From Gorsachius magnificus (Eukaryota; Chordata; Aves; Pelecaniformes; Ardeidae), in assembly GCA_034008185.1 (NCBI GenBank), contig CM067081.1, positions 23,001,821 to 23,065,820 on the forward strand: a stretch of 64,000 bases of DNA. Reading direction: 5' to 3'. This document shows positions 1 through 12,580 of this stretch, piece after piece. Within the stretch, counting starts at the first letter, position 1; each line of letters opens with the position of its first letter. Both the position numbers and the translations under genes were made by a program. The notes under the pieces were generated by a model. The model was given only the letters and a program-made list of their open reading frames with translations, did no database searches and had not been told where the DNA came from.

Positions 1-3000
1 GTGCTCCTGGCAACACCCAGCTTCCCTTGGTAGTACAGGCACCAACACCCTGGCTTAATGGAAAAAGCTGATGTAAAGATGACCTTTATAGATCAATCCA
101 TTTATTTCAGATCGGTTGGTGGAGCTTTTTAAACACCCTTGTGTCAGAAAGGGAACAAACCCTTTGATATGGAGAGCTTGCTATTCCACATTATTTGGTG
201 TCATTCCTTTTGGGTCTGTTCCTTGCATTTGGTCTTGGCAGATTGAGGCTGCAGAGACATCTGCGACTTCAGCGTATTTATACATAGGAAGTAAAAGTCT
301 TTGAGCTCAATTTCTCCATATGCCTCTTTCAGCTTTCTATTATTAGAAGGCAAACATCTTGGATGGGTTGCCAGCTAGCTATAGTCAGGGCTGCCAACTG
401 TCCCTATTTCATATTCTAGGTTGCAGATATTTTCAGGCTTGTCTTTTAGTATCTTTAGAATCTGCCTGGTGAAAAAAAAAAAAAAGTCATTATTTCACTA
501 TTGGCTTATAAGAACGAGCCATTAAATTTGATAAAACACATGGAGAGTGTTTCTCAGTAGGTCTCTGATTCACCTCTTGTCCTAGCTCCTTTCAAGGGAA
601 GGTTGAGGACATTTTCATGCTCCTGGCATTAGAAAATGTGGCTCCTTCCTATGTTTGCCAGGAAAATGAGAGCGATACTGGTGTCCCCCCTACCCTGCAC
701 CCCCAAATGTAATGTTCTGACCTAGATGTGCAAAGAGGAAAATGAGTGTTTGGGTAGGGGAATCTGGCACCTGGGGAGCCTTTCACAATTCATACCCCCT
801 GTAAGTATCCAAACCCAGCTCTCACTCCCTCTCAGAAGAGAAGGCACCATGTAGCCACAGGGCCAACAGCCCCCAAAAAGAAAAGCAACAAAATACCAAA
901 ACTTTAAAATGTACGTGAAAATTGTGTGGAAAATAATAAACTTAAGTGTGTCTACTGCCTCATCAGCAAGACCATAGGGCTTTACTGGGAGAATGAGGAC
1001 ACTGTCCCAGCTCTTGCCTTGGCCCTTATGTTCTCCAAAACCTGAACCCACACAGGAAAGCATGGTAAGAATATATCACTTGATTTCCCTCAGATGAAGT
1101 GCCATTGGGCCCATGACACAAACAGTGGTCCCTCAGTGGCAAGACGAATGTGCCATGTGCTGAAGATGTGCCAAGAGTGTCACCCAACACATGCCATGCA
1201 CAAGTGTGGTGAAACCCTTCTATTAAAATGATCCTTTTAAAACCAGGCAGTGTTTCAAAGCTCTTCTGTATTTGGCTTAGATTCAGCTCCCGTGCTGAGA
1301 GGCTGAGCTCTCAGCATGCCCTGGGCTTGGCTCTCCCCATGTTGCAGGAGAGCATGGCCAGGCACTGTATGAAACCCAGGTGTCAGGATGCTGCAGACCA
1401 CCGCTCTCATCCCCATCCCCACCAGAGGCATCTGGCAGGGCTTGGATCAGGGTTAAATGAGCTTCTCCCCCCAGGGAAAGCATCTCCTTGCTGAGGTAAT
1501 ACATCACTGTCTTGCAGTGACACTAATACACAGAAAATGCACTACTTCTGGGTTTAGATGGTAAATGCTGATTCTGGGATAGCTGTGCTGTAAGAATGCT
1601 TAAAGGAGCAATCTGAGATGAGGATTGTCCCTATGGCAGGTGCTGTGGCATCTCACCATACCCATAGGCTCGCAGTGTAAAGAGTCAACAAAGGGGGAAC
1701 GGTGTCATTTCCATTTTAACAGCAATGCTAATGCACTGTCTTGCCCAGGGTCACCTGGGAAATTAAAGAGCATTAATGGATTTTAAAAAGGTAACGAGCT
1801 GATTTTGTGATGAAAATGTTTGCTCTCTGGAGCTAGATGCCACTGAAACCTTCCAACCTTCAGCGCTGATGTGTGCTCCAGGTTTGCCTCCATATTTCTG
1901 GATCAGAGTCTCCATCTCCAATCTCAGTTTGAAATGTCGGCTGATCCACTCCTTTTAATTCCAGCATAAATATGATTCATAGAAAATTATGTGTGAAGCT
2001 CATTAGAAGCTTTCTGTTTTCCTCCAGGATGCCCAGGGGATGTCCCAGCAGGAGCAGAGAGTTTTCTGCAGAGACACTTGAAAATTGCCAGGAAAGAGCA
2101 TCCATAAGTAAACACAAAGCTAAACCAGGTGCTGCACTGGATGTGGCTCATCAGAGAAGATGGTTGCAGAACGGGTGGATGTGGCTCAGACACTCTGGAG
2201 CTCCTTGCTGGGATACCAAAAGCAGCTCCGATCCAGGACTATAACATACTCGCATGCCCCCGGGGCCAATGGCGGTGTGAAATGCAGAGCTGTGGGGCAC
2301 TGGCCCCAGGCTGCTTCTGAAACACCAGACGCTGTGTAACTGCCTAAGTCAGGTTACTGACTTGTCCCGAAAATCTCTAAAGACAGGACTGATTCAAAAT
2401 GGCATCAAACTCCTGAAATATGTGGGGTTTGAATCTGGCCCCACTCGAATATTGCCAATGGCTCCTGACTCTTGTAGAGGATTTATGCACTGCTTTGGGC
2501 CCAGGACCACTGCTTGGATGTGGTGGATCCACAGGGCTGTTTCCTTTCCTTTGCAGTGCTATGTCCGTAGCCTTTTGCATATCTTCATGCAAATATGGAT
2601 GTAGCACTGAGCTGTTTTCCTTTAGCCTTGAAATATAACCAGATAATTATTCTGTTAGTTAAGACTGAGCTGACAGCAGGAGCAGATTTGATGCTCTTTC
2701 CTAGTGCTGTTAAGCCTGCTGAGCCCTGAGTAATGAAGGAGGTGGTGGACTTTGGGGTCTGCAGAAGACCAGACGTCCCTGGGTTCCTGCACAAGGGCAT
2801 TGCACTCATCAGTGAAGTGGTGTTAAACTTGCCCTGAATATGGTGTGTCCTTCAGGGTTAGGGTAGTGTCAGGCATAGCCTGCACCTCTCAGTCCTTCTT
2901 CAGGTGCTATTAACCTTTGCATGGATGTCTGGTATTTCAAGACCTGCCACATCTGATGCTTGAGCAGGCCTCCTGTGCAGGCATATGTGCCACACAGCTT

Positions 3001-3029
3001 ATCTGCCAGTCATCCAGATCTTCTACACC
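1..3029. other. Unique non-coding DNA, no gene seen
   Basis: No open frame longer than 126 codons touches this stretch, and the short ones overlap on both strands with no recognisable motif. I see no transposable-element ends. A 14-base A tract lies at 472-485. The text around 1730-1775 has a weak resemblance to an old MIR-type SINE that I could not support. The stretch is best read as intergenic or intronic unique sequence. Confidence 0.6.
472..485 (+). repeat. A14 homopolymer
   Basis: Uninterrupted run of 14 A. No CR1 or SINE body precedes it, so it is probably a simple repeat and not a retrotransposon tail. Confidence 0.9.
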
Positions 3030-3100
3030 ATAGAATCATAGAATCATTTAGGTTGGAAAGGACCTTTAAGATCACTGAGCCCAACCATAAACTGAATACC
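3030..3100 (-). mobile_element. CR1 LINE 3' end fragment, minus orientation
   Basis: The stretch opens with the inverted CR1 terminal repeat (TAGAATCATAGAATCA) and continues with the reverse complement of the CR1 3' UTR (AGGTTGGAAAGGACC, then AAGATCACTGAGCCCAACC). Only about 70 bases of the 3' end survive, typical of CR1 5' truncation. Its truncated end abuts the truncated end of the plus-strand CR1 that follows. Both pieces contain the 3' terminus, so they are two insertions and not one element inverted by twin priming. Confidence 0.9.
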
Positions 3101-3101
3101 A

Positions 3102-3655
3102 CTCACTGCACCTGGAATACTGTGTCCAGTTTTGGGCCCCTCACTCCAGGAAAGACATTGTGTTGCTGAAACACGTCCAGAGGAGAGCAACAAAGCTGGT
3201 GAGGGGTCTGGAGCACAAGTCTGATGAGTAGCAGCTGAGGGAACTGGGGTTGTTCAGCCTGGAGAAGAGGAGGCTGAGGGGAGACCTTATCACCCTCTAC
3301 AACTGCCTGACAGGAGGCTGTAGTGAGGTGGATGTTGGTCTCTTCTCGCAAGTAACAAGCGATAGGACAAGGGGGAATAGCCTCAAGTTGTGCCAGGGCA
3401 GGTTTAGATTGGACATTAGGAAAAATTTTTTCACTGAAAAATCCCTTGCGATTCTGTGATTCTGTGAAAGGGTTGTTAAGCATTGGAATGGGCTGCCCAG
3501 GGAAGTGGTGGAGTCCCCATCCCTGGAGGTATTTAAAAGATGGGCAGATGAGGTGCTTAGGGACATGGTTTAGTGGTGGAATGGCAGGGTTAGGTTAATG
3601 GTTGGACTTGATGATCTTAAAGGTCTTTTCCAACCTAAATGATTCTATGATTCTT
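3102..3655 (+). mobile_element. CR1 LINE, 5'-truncated, with nested 25-bp CR1 tail
   Basis: Translation from about 3106 gives the CR1 ORF2 C-terminus: the [14 protein letters not shown] block, then [35 protein letters not shown] and, after a break, [17 protein letters not shown]. The 3' UTR ends at about 3655 with GATTCTATGATTCT. The frame is broken by a stop where consensus copies have a Glu or Arg (near 3229) and by a small insertion at 3440-3464. The fragment encodes no catalytic residues; it is only the region after the reverse transcriptase core. It is a dead copy. Confidence 0.95.
3440..3464 (+). mobile_element. Minimal CR1 tail nested in a CR1
   Basis: Compared with the other CR1 copies in this window, the FFTE block is interrupted by about 30 extra bases. 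They consist of a 25-base piece ending in two copies of GATTCTG-type CR1 tail repeat, flanked on both sides by TGAAA (3435-3439 and 3465-3469). This looks like an extremely 5'-truncated CR1 insertion with a 5-bp target duplication. The inserted tail introduces the TGA stop at 3457-3459 that ends the ORF2 remnant. An alternative is template switching, or slippage involving the local A-rich target. Confidence 0.6.
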
Positions 3656-6600
3656 CAAAACCATCTGTCGTCTTCAAATTTCATGTCCATGGTATCTTCA
3701 GGTATCACATCTGAGGAAACCTGGGTGACTTGACCCGCAATCAGACTGAGCTGTAGTTCACCAACAGACTCTCAAGCGATGGTGCTGTGCACACCACTAC
3801 ACACCCTGCTTCCAGGCAGTGGCCAGCCAGAGCCACCCCAGCACATCCGAGCAGCCCAGGAGAAGGGAGGTGAAGGCACGGAGGTGTGGGGAAAGGTGCC
3901 AACAGCAGCATGATTTGGGGCTTGGGGAATGAGGAGAAGGTTGCCACACCATGGGGACGCATGGTGGGGGGGTCCAAGGATGTTGTGGTGGCATGAGTGA
4001 CAGATGCCCTGAGGGAGAGCTGGCGTTATTGGACCGTAGGTGACAGAGAACAGAGATCCAAGGGAAACTTGGCTTTTTGGGTTCTGCCGCGCAGGGAAGA
4101 GCTGAAAAGTCCAATATGCCAGAAAAGCCTGCACAGATTACAATGATAATGCAGATAATTAATACAAGCCCTTACCTACTAATAGTCCTCAATAATGAAA
4201 TGTCTTACTGTGTGTAGTAATAGCATATAATAGTAGTAAATTAATAACATCTGGGGTTTTAATAGTAGACTATGGACATCTGATTTAAAATCTGAAAATA
4301 GCTTATACCCTGTTGCTGTGAAACATCTACTGTCCACACATGCCACAGGCCGAGTGGAATATATTTCTTTTTTAGCTCTTTATCCTTGCTGGAGGCATGA
4401 GCATACACAATAAGTCTCCTAATACATTTAGCAACAGCCATATGGTAAAAGGGACAAAGGCCACATATCCTGTAAAGTAGAAAAATTTAAATGAAAAAAG
4501 GGTGGAAAAATACCAGCCAAACAAGCAAACATGTCGTGGTTTGGGCTATTGAGGAGGGATGTGCTCCTGAAATGGCTTATCAGGCCTTTCTCTTTGAATT
4601 CAGGATCTTTGTGCTTGTCCTTCTCTCAGGTGCTAATGTACTTGGCTGTAGAAGGTGGCACATGTCCCAAGAAGCATTTCTGATGTTGCTTTTGCAGTGC
4701 AAGAGGCAAAGAGGCTTCCTCTGGTGTGGCACTGGAGGGTCCCTGGCTCTGCTCAGTGCTGGTGGGCTCCTGTCTGCAGGACATGACTTGACCTGTTCTT
4801 CTCCAGGTTGTGGACGGATTCTCCTTGTCAGCTGATGTCACCCAAGTTCATGACAGTTCATAGCTATGCACAAGGAATCTGTGGGACAAGATGCCTGCTG
4901 GACACCAGGGCCAAGGCCCAGACGGACCATGGGGAATGCCCTCCTACCCCTCAAACCCTCTGTTTTTAGAGGGGAAAAGTGCTCCACAGCTCCAGCCTGC
5001 CTCTGTGCCCCCATTCTTCCTGCAGAAACCATGGTGGGTGGGTGGATTGGTGTATGCCAGGTTTGCTCTGGTAGGGGCCAGATTATAATGGAGGGATTTC
5101 TAAGACCTGTCAGACTGGAGACATTTCCATTCTCCCAGCTTAGAAATAGCACAGCGATGCTCAGCACTCTCTCCCCTAGTTTGGGAAATAGATCCCAGTG
5201 GAAGATGCTGCTGAGCTGGTTTTGAGATGCTGCAGGTCCAGCTGGAGCTGAGATGAAAGCCTGCCCTGCATCCTTTCAGAGACTGGCCTGAGCTTTCTGG
5301 GAGACTTCCCCTGGTGCAGATGTGCTCTCTGCTGCTGCTGGCTGTCACCAGCAAAACTTCCCGAGATGACCAGGGCTATGGTGACACTGCCTGCCAGGCA
5401 CAATGTCAGGTCCATTGCTCTCAAGACAGACGTTGAAATAATCCAACTTGGCTCACTTTTTCTCAGTCACGTTCAACACAGGCCTGAGGATCTGTGATGA
5501 CCCCCAGGCTAACTTTCCTGCACTGGTATAACCTGGCGGTGGACAGGCAGGCGGACACAGCCGTTGGCAGCCCAGCTCCTACCTCAAGCTGAAGCCAAAG
5601 GTTCACTTTGCTTCTTAAGCATTTTTGTATCTGCAGCCACTGCTTCAGGCGAATTACCAGCTGGGGCAAAATGCACAATAAAACATTTCCCAGCTCCGGC
5701 GTGCCACTGTTACACTCTCTGTACTGTTCAGTAATTGTGACCAATGCCTTGCTCGTAGAAGGTAGATTCAAGATTTGCAGCAAGAAGCAAAAGGTAGCAG
5801 TCCAATAAAAGCTCTGCAGCCAAATCTGCAATGCATATAAGGATGTGTTAGTGTATCAGATATGGTTTTCCACTTTCCTTGGGCAGGGGAGAGAGCTTTT
5901 TTAAGCCAGTTTTAACTTGTAATAGGCTGAAAATCAGATAGTTTTTATATGGGATCAGTAGAGGAATGAATGTTGTAATGACCTTGAAAGAGAACAGTGG
6001 CTTCTGTCTGCTAGGTCAGGCAGTACAGTAGCATATGAGAAATAATCAAGGGACTCATTCTCCAGCTAATTAAAGACTTGAAAATATAATTTCATGTTGT
6101 GAGTGTTTGCAATTAGTCACAGATGCTACTGATCACTTGCTGTGCCATTATTTTTCCATGAATGTACTAAGAAATGCATTTTAAAGTAAAATCAGCCAAA
6201 GGCCTAGAACTTAAGGTTAGATTTGACAAAACTCCAGCTTTCCTGTACTTTTTCAAGGATTATTAACTAAAGAAAACTGTTGTGAATTTCTTCATTATAA
6301 CACATACGTTACATATGCATATGTTTTATGGTTTATACACTGCTAAATGTAGATATCCTCGGTGTAGCTTTAGGCTTTCTTCATAGGCTTCCTTCCTCAG
6401 TGGGGACAAATAGACAACTTGCACCTTCAGATGTCTGTCTTGGGAGAAAATTAATCAGACTACCCAAAAGAATCACAATTTCTCTTAATTTATCTGCTCA
6501 TAGGGAGTCCGGTGAGACTCTCTCAAAAGTAAGTGAGATGAATCTGGTGAAGTGTGCGATCGTCATGATTCAAATTTGGTGGAATTCCCAATCCTGATTT

Positions 6601-9600
6601 GCACCACTGGAGAAATCTCCAGCAGTCACATTTTATGGAGAGCCTGGCACCTACAGGAGCAAGCACAGCAGAATGCAGCTTCTTACAGGGCTTGGGGCAG
6701 GTGACAGGCACCAAGATGCTCACCCTGACCTGCTCCTGAGGGCACCAAGGCAGGACAGCAAGACCATAGCAAACCGTGCTGCTAGGAACAAAAAATCACC
6801 TGGGAGCAACATATATGTACATGGGGAGTCACCTTGCCAACTCGGAGTCTAAATCCATTGCCTAAGTCTAAGCTAGTTATGCCAATGAATTTCTAAAGCC
6901 AGTGAAGAAGAACATGCACTTCCAGGAGGGATTGGTTTTATCCCAAGAGAAGTGGGAAGAGACTGTTGGTCTCCATTGGTCACATCAAGGCAGCCCAGGG
7001 CCAGTGTCCAGGCATGTGCGGTCAGGTGAAGCAATTCAGATGTTTTCAGATGATTTGGCAACTTCACCAGAAATTCAAGGGTAGAGTTTTGGGAGTAAGA
7101 TCCTAAAATAATCCCTCATCCTGAGTCCAACCCCTTCTCCTTTTAGTAAGCTAATGACGTAGCTTAACAGGAGTAAGACAGAGGAGACTGATCCTCTGGT
7201 TGAACAGAACAGCCCAGCCTGAGCATGTAACACCATGGTGCAATTGCCCTTTCCCTTGGCTTTCCCCTCCTCTTTCACTGGCAGGCTACAGCCAGCCCTC
7301 ACGCTCCGTGTGCTGCTTCCCATCGGCAGCAGGACTGGGAAAGGACACTGCTAGGAAAGATGCTTTCTGCAGGGCAGTGAGCACATTTCTTTTTGTTCTG
7401 AAGACAAATAAAGAAGTTATGGATAAAGTATTTCACTGGATAGTTTCCTGACTGATAAAATTTCATCCCTGAGCTTAAGAGCACACATCCCCGCAGAATT
7501 GACTCGGCACAGAAAGTCAATAGTGACAAATGTAATACCAGATCATTGTTGCAGGGGACAAACTCCTCCATCTGGAGGGGAAAGACTGGATGGTCTCAGT
7601 GGGATTTTCATAACTAACTTTTCAGATTGATTGTACAATGTGTCTCTAGACGCTGGTTTGCCATCATTACTTAACATTATAGAATGAACTGCCTGTATTT
7701 GCATTTAGGTCTTTTGGTTTAAAGGAGAAGTAAAGAGGTATGTGAAAGAACAAAGTAGGATTCATAGCAGCTGTATGTCCTACCAAGGGCTCTTTTCTGT
7801 CCTTTCATCCTCAAAAAAATCCCTATGGATCTGGAGTCTGGTAGAGAATATCTGTCTTTAAATGAAAAAAAAAAATAAAAGAGGAGATATTTTTCTTTAC
7901 TTTCCACATTTTTACATTAAGGATTCCGCATCTCTACTTTATTTGAAAGAAGTTATCTACGTTCTGTAGGCTTCCATCAAGATGTTAATGTGACATTCAC
8001 CTGAACAAAATGTAGCTCTTCTAACATTATTGTGATGGCCGACCTTGGGGAGAAACTTCATTATCCCCTATGTGCCAGCTGAGTGGACATTTTTCTCTTG
8101 GGTTGATTGTGCTGATATTTTCCAGTAGCAGTTTTCTAGATTAATGGGAGTGTCTTGGATGCAGAGGGACTGCTGGAGTAGGGTTATATTAATGAATGAT
8201 ATCATATGTAGTGCTTAAAAGCCTTCAGGAAGCAAATTGTTGGTAGCAACCAGAACAGATTGGGTGTCCTGAAGAATAACGTTCCTGTGGGCTCCGAGTG
8301 TTGGTCTGAGGAAATAGCTTGGGATAACTGGGACCAAGCAAATATCCTGCTACTGGTCACATTTTCCCTCAGGCAGGAAATATCAGAGCACGGTGCTAAT
8401 GCAACACTTCTGCTCCTGACACCTCAACTAGTTTGGGCAGGATCAATCTCCCTACCTCACCCCATTACGCAGTATCACATAACCACAGACCTGTACTCAC
8501 TCCCCACCAGCAACAGAGGTTTTAAATGTTTCTGGTCCTTCCACAACCACTGTTGCTGCTGCACTGGTTTGGGAGTTATTGCTTATGATGCTGGCCCACA
8601 GCCTGGTGATTTTGCCCAGGCTGCCAAGTGTGCAGCAGTGCAAAGCCTCTGTAGCGAGGAGGCAACTTCTGACCAGAAGTTGCAGCGCCTGGTGAGGAAG
8701 CTGTGTCATGGCCACCTGCCAGATGCGCCTGTGGCCACCCCTCATCTCGAGGAGGTCACAAGTCACACCAGTCGTCATAAGCTCGCAGTGGAAAGGGGAA
8801 GTAGTGAAGGGGAAATACTTCACTAGGATATAATGTTCTTCTGAACATCCAGCACAAGCACATCACCTCCTGCTAGTCCAAGAAGGTGCAAATATTTGCA
8901 TAATCACTAAGAATTATGACCTGTGTATTTGCAAAAATATTTGCTACCAAGCTTGCATGATTGCCAACATTTTGAAAATCTGCTTTGCAGACTGGCTTCG
9001 CTCCATCCATGCCAACTTTGCATGGCCTGTTAGTTGCAGCCTGTGGGCAAAATGTGGGCCACTGGCCAGGATGAGCGAGCCTCCCTTTGGCAGTCCAGCA
9101 AGACCTATGAAGTGGTGTCCCTGATCCTGATTTGTCTGAGCTGTGAGCTGTGGGGACAGCCACCAACCTGCTCTGGGCATGGTCCATGGTGTGGCAGAGA
9201 GAGGCTGGGGCGGGGGTTAAGTGAGTAGGGGCTAATAGAGAGGAGTAAATACAGCAAAGTGGAGAAAGAGCACTGGGGTATATGGGGGGAATCACAGAAG
9301 AAAGAAGGAAGAAAAAGAAAACAGCTTGGGGGGAGCCACGGAGAGGAGGCAGACACAGATTTGGGACTCGTGCAAGGCAATTAACTGAGCACAACATTGT
9401 TAAATCTGAGTCTTCAGTGTTTTCACCACTTCTGTGTGTTGTGCATCACTTCTGGACTCCGGGGATGGTACCAGTGTTGTTTTATTGTCCTAGAGGCCAT
9501 TTTACTTTTTGACTTCCTCTCTTCTCCCTCCTAATTTTTAATAGGCCAAGTATCACTGTCGATTAATGGGGAGAATGGGAGGTGGAGAACCTTTATAGGC

Positions 9601-10850
9601 TATTAACCTTAACGAGGGCAATAACTAAGTGATAAGTCCATGCATGTTCTTCTGCAGAAGTGAGTGCCTGAAAGCTGCTCGATATTTCACATGTGGCAGA
9701 GATGGACTCGTGAGCAGCATTAACATGAAATAGCTCTGACCAGCTGGGGCAGGAATAAATCTGCACACAGCAACACCCAGTACAGCCTCGCTAGCCTGAA
9801 CACACACTGACTGGTTGCAGGGGAAAGATGAACCAGAGACACTGACAGTTACTTAAGTAAAAATTGCCCCTGAGTGGTTAAAACCCTTTGCTAAAAATGC
9901 CAGCCATTTGCAATTCATATAAACAACCAGCTCTGAGACATATTATTAGCAACACCCATTTGCTATTCCACGCTATTGTGAGGACCCCTCGCTTAGCGAG
10001 GGTCGAACAGCTACAGATGCTGGCATCATTTTAGTAATGCACAAAGCCGTTTTATTGCTATTCGCTTTCATAGGTGAACAGATTTTGAAGATCTCCCATA
10101 GCATTTGTGGTAGGAATTGTGATGCCTCATTAGGATGGAAATAAAACCCCCCAAAAATTAGACTTTGCATTCCATGTGTGCTTCTGTGAGCTCTGCTGGG
10201 TTTTTTTTTTTAGGCACATATAAAGGCAGTTTTGTCTTTTGCATTTGCACAGTTCTTGATATCCATCAAAGTAATGAGTTTTATATCCTATTGAAGACAC
10301 AATCTAATTTACCCTGTAGGAAGCAGGAAAATATGAATATTCCCTAATTCTAGTTAGGATTTTGCCATGGGAAGAATGAGCAGCGGCAGGGCTGGATGTT
10401 AGCGCTGTTTCTCTACAAGCTGCTGTTGGGTGTTTCAGTTGGCTTGTAAATCCCAACCCATCCTCCCTGCTCGTACCTAGCTGCACGAGGGCTGCCCTGC
10501 CCCAGGCACCCCATAAGCAATGGGGAGACCCAGCCGCCCCCAGGGAAGGCTCGTGGTGCTGCATCACAGGGCTGCATTTCTCCCCCGAGAGCCGGGCTGC
10601 ATCCTGGCCTGCACCCACCCTGTCCAGGTGCCTTTCTCAAGCTGCTGAGCCCCCATGCCCTCACCCAGACCTGAAAGGTTGGTGCCTGAATGCCTGCCCT
10701 CTCCCAAGTGGGTTCGGGTGTCTACTTGTCTGCCTTTGCTGAAAGGCCGTCTTTCTGCAAGGAAATTTGGGATTAATTTCTGGCGTTACATGAGATGATG
10801 AGCAGTATAACCCATGGTAGTTCCTGCTGCTTGATGAGCTTTCTACTGTA
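3656..10850. other. Unique non-coding DNA, about 7 kb
   Basis: I find no transposable element here. The longest frames, 188 codons at 8260-8826 plus and 174 codons at 8873-9397 minus, show no domain, no low-complexity-free core and no splice-consistent structure that I can recognise. An 8-bp-arm GC hairpin lies at 9986-10002 and a T11 run at 10201-10211. The region 9290-9330 is locally purine-rich. An 11-base match to an LTR end at 4531 is treated as chance. Confidence 0.55.
9986..10002. other. Near-perfect GC palindrome (hairpin)
   Basis: CCCTCGCT and AGCGAGGG are exact 8-bp inverted arms around a single T. Beyond them GA and TC pair again across one bulged C. The element sits in otherwise ordinary AT-leaning DNA and contains two CpGs. 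No gene boundary is visible nearby, so its role is unknown; it may be chance or a protein-binding palindrome. Confidence 0.7.
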
Positions 10851-10914
10851 TAGAATCATAGAATCGTTTAGGTTGCAAAAGACCTTTAAGATCATCAAGT
10901 CCAAACATTAATCT
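10851..10914 (-). mobile_element. CR1 LINE 3' tail fragment, minus orientation
   Basis: The fragment starts with TAGAATCATAGAATCGTTTA and continues through the inverted 3' UTR (GACCTTTAAGATCATCAAGT), fading after about 10914. Only about 65 bases remain. The sequence after the fade is AT-rich and unrelated to CR1. Confidence 0.9.
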
Positions 10915-12427
10915 ACCTATGTAGTTAAATAAGTTTACCCTATGTAATTAAATAAGTAAAATAGCTTATAACACCTTGTTAACTTTCTTCCCAGGTCATG
11001 CCACAGCGCTCAGAAGGCATGGCATGCTGCGCATGCAGAGGTCAGCTTAAAACCAGTGAGGAATCAGAGTAATGGTGAAAACGACACAAAGAAAATCATC
11101 CCCATTATGCATCTGTGCATCTAATCCCCTTCAGAGTCTGTTTAATGTCGCTGACACATCCCTAGGATTTTCTAAGAACAAGTTGTCCTGACCTCCCTTG
11201 TACATCTTGAAGCCTCTGTTCTGTTCAAGGTGCTCCCACGAGCCGGATACGCCTCGCTCCATCAGCACACGAGCTGCTTTCCTGCACCCTGGCCATCTGT
11301 TTCCGAATGATTATGTCTAGCCTGGGTTAATCTGATCTTTTAGGGTACATCATGATGGGAAAACCACAGTATGAGTGCAGGCTTCTCAAAGATGGTTTCT
11401 TGGCTACTGTAGCTGATGGCCAGACTCACGGAGTCTGGGCTAGTTGCCCACCGGGCAAACTGAGAGCAGGAGTTGAAGCTCTTTTTACATCCTATGCTGC
11501 AGGGAGCCACACTACTTTAGTTGTGCTAGGAGAGAAGAAATTGCTTTCCCCCCCCCCCCTCAGTCTGCAGATCCAGACCTGTTGGTGCTCTGAAACACAA
11601 CATGTCCCTATTGCTGAGTTTAGGGGGAAAATGGTATCTAAGTGCATAATTTGCTTTTACTCAGAAAGTCCTTTTTACCATCCTTTTTACCAGTGTTGAT
11701 AAATCATGATGGGATGGAGGTGCGTGTTGTCACTCCCCTGCCCGGGTGATTCCCCCTCCCCCATGGGGTATATAGCAGGTAAATAGTGCTTTATCCTCAT
11801 GCTGTCTTCTGAGCCTGCCTTTAAAACCACCCACTTTGCAAGCAGCCAACAAGCAGCTCGTCCCCTTGACGTAACTGCGTAGCACCAGGCTAGCAGGGAC
11901 TGCAGAGTCATGCCTTAAATTAAGATGATTTGCTTTCAAATAAGATCTCCTCAAACTGGAACACATAAATCAGAGCAATTTCTTGTAAGGTCCAAATCGA
12001 GTTTGCTTTTGGGAAAACCTAGCTTAAGAACGGAGTGAATTGGCTAAGCCCTGCGCAGAGCCAGGTCAGCAAGGACCACCTTCTCCTGTCTTTGTGTCCC
12101 GACTCCAGGCCTCCAGTGTGAATCACACTTCACAGCCACGGCTCTAGGTATTCCTGGGTATTGCAGCTCTGTTAGCAAAAATTTCAGCTTTTGTTTATTT
12201 ACTTTGGTTTGAATCAGTTTTTCCTTTAAGTAGACAGAAAGATGGGATTCATCCCCCAGATCCCTCCAAATCTCTGTGTTCGAGCGATCTGCAGCTGAAC
12301 TGCTCAGCCCAGCTCCTTCCAGGGCTCGATGAGGAGAAATGGCCACTTTTGGTGTGTGGTTTGTCAGGTCAGCGTGGGCATCTGCTCCAGGGTGGGCTGA
12401 ATCACACACCATGGGCTCTGCTGCTGT
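10915..12427. other. Unique non-coding DNA
   Basis: No gene or transposon was seen. The region holds a C12 run at 11548-11559. Open frames of up to 141 codons (12044-12469 minus) partly overlap the following CR1 and show no family motif. Confidence 0.55.
11548..11559 (+). repeat. C12 homopolymer
   Basis: Uninterrupted run of 12 C on the plus strand, a simple repeat likely to vary in length. Confidence 0.9.
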
Positions 12428-12580
12428 GAAGTAGTTGAGTCCCCATCCCTGGAGGTATTTAAAAGGCACGTAGATGAGGTGCTTAGGGACATGGTTGAGT
12501 GGTGGGATGGCAGGGTTAGGTTAACAGTTGGACTTGATGGTCTTAAAGGTCTTTTCCAACCTAAATGATTCTACAATTCT
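12428..12580 (+). mobile_element. CR1 LINE 3' end, plus orientation
   Basis: The copy begins inside the last coding block (the GTCCCCATCCCTGGAGG segment that encodes the SPSLEVFK motif). It passes the ORF2 stop, then runs through the 3' UTR (CTTAAAGGTCTTTTCCAACC) to a degraded tail, GATTCTACAATTCT. About 150 bases are retained. Because its body closely matches the copies at 3.1, 26.9 and 63.0 kb, I place it in the same CR1 subfamily. Confidence 0.95.

Noticed and set aside
1733..1775. Possible MIR-type SINE remnant (CTTGCCCAGGGTCACCTGGG)
   Set aside because: Only one short word fits; no A/B box or flanking body could be traced.
4531..4541. TGTCGTGGTTT, matching the inverted 3' end of the LTR family
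   Set aside because: Similarity ends after 11 bases, and no further LTR sequence follows.
8260..8826. 188-codon plus frame
   Set aside because: No family wording or domain; an antisense frame of 108 codons runs within it.
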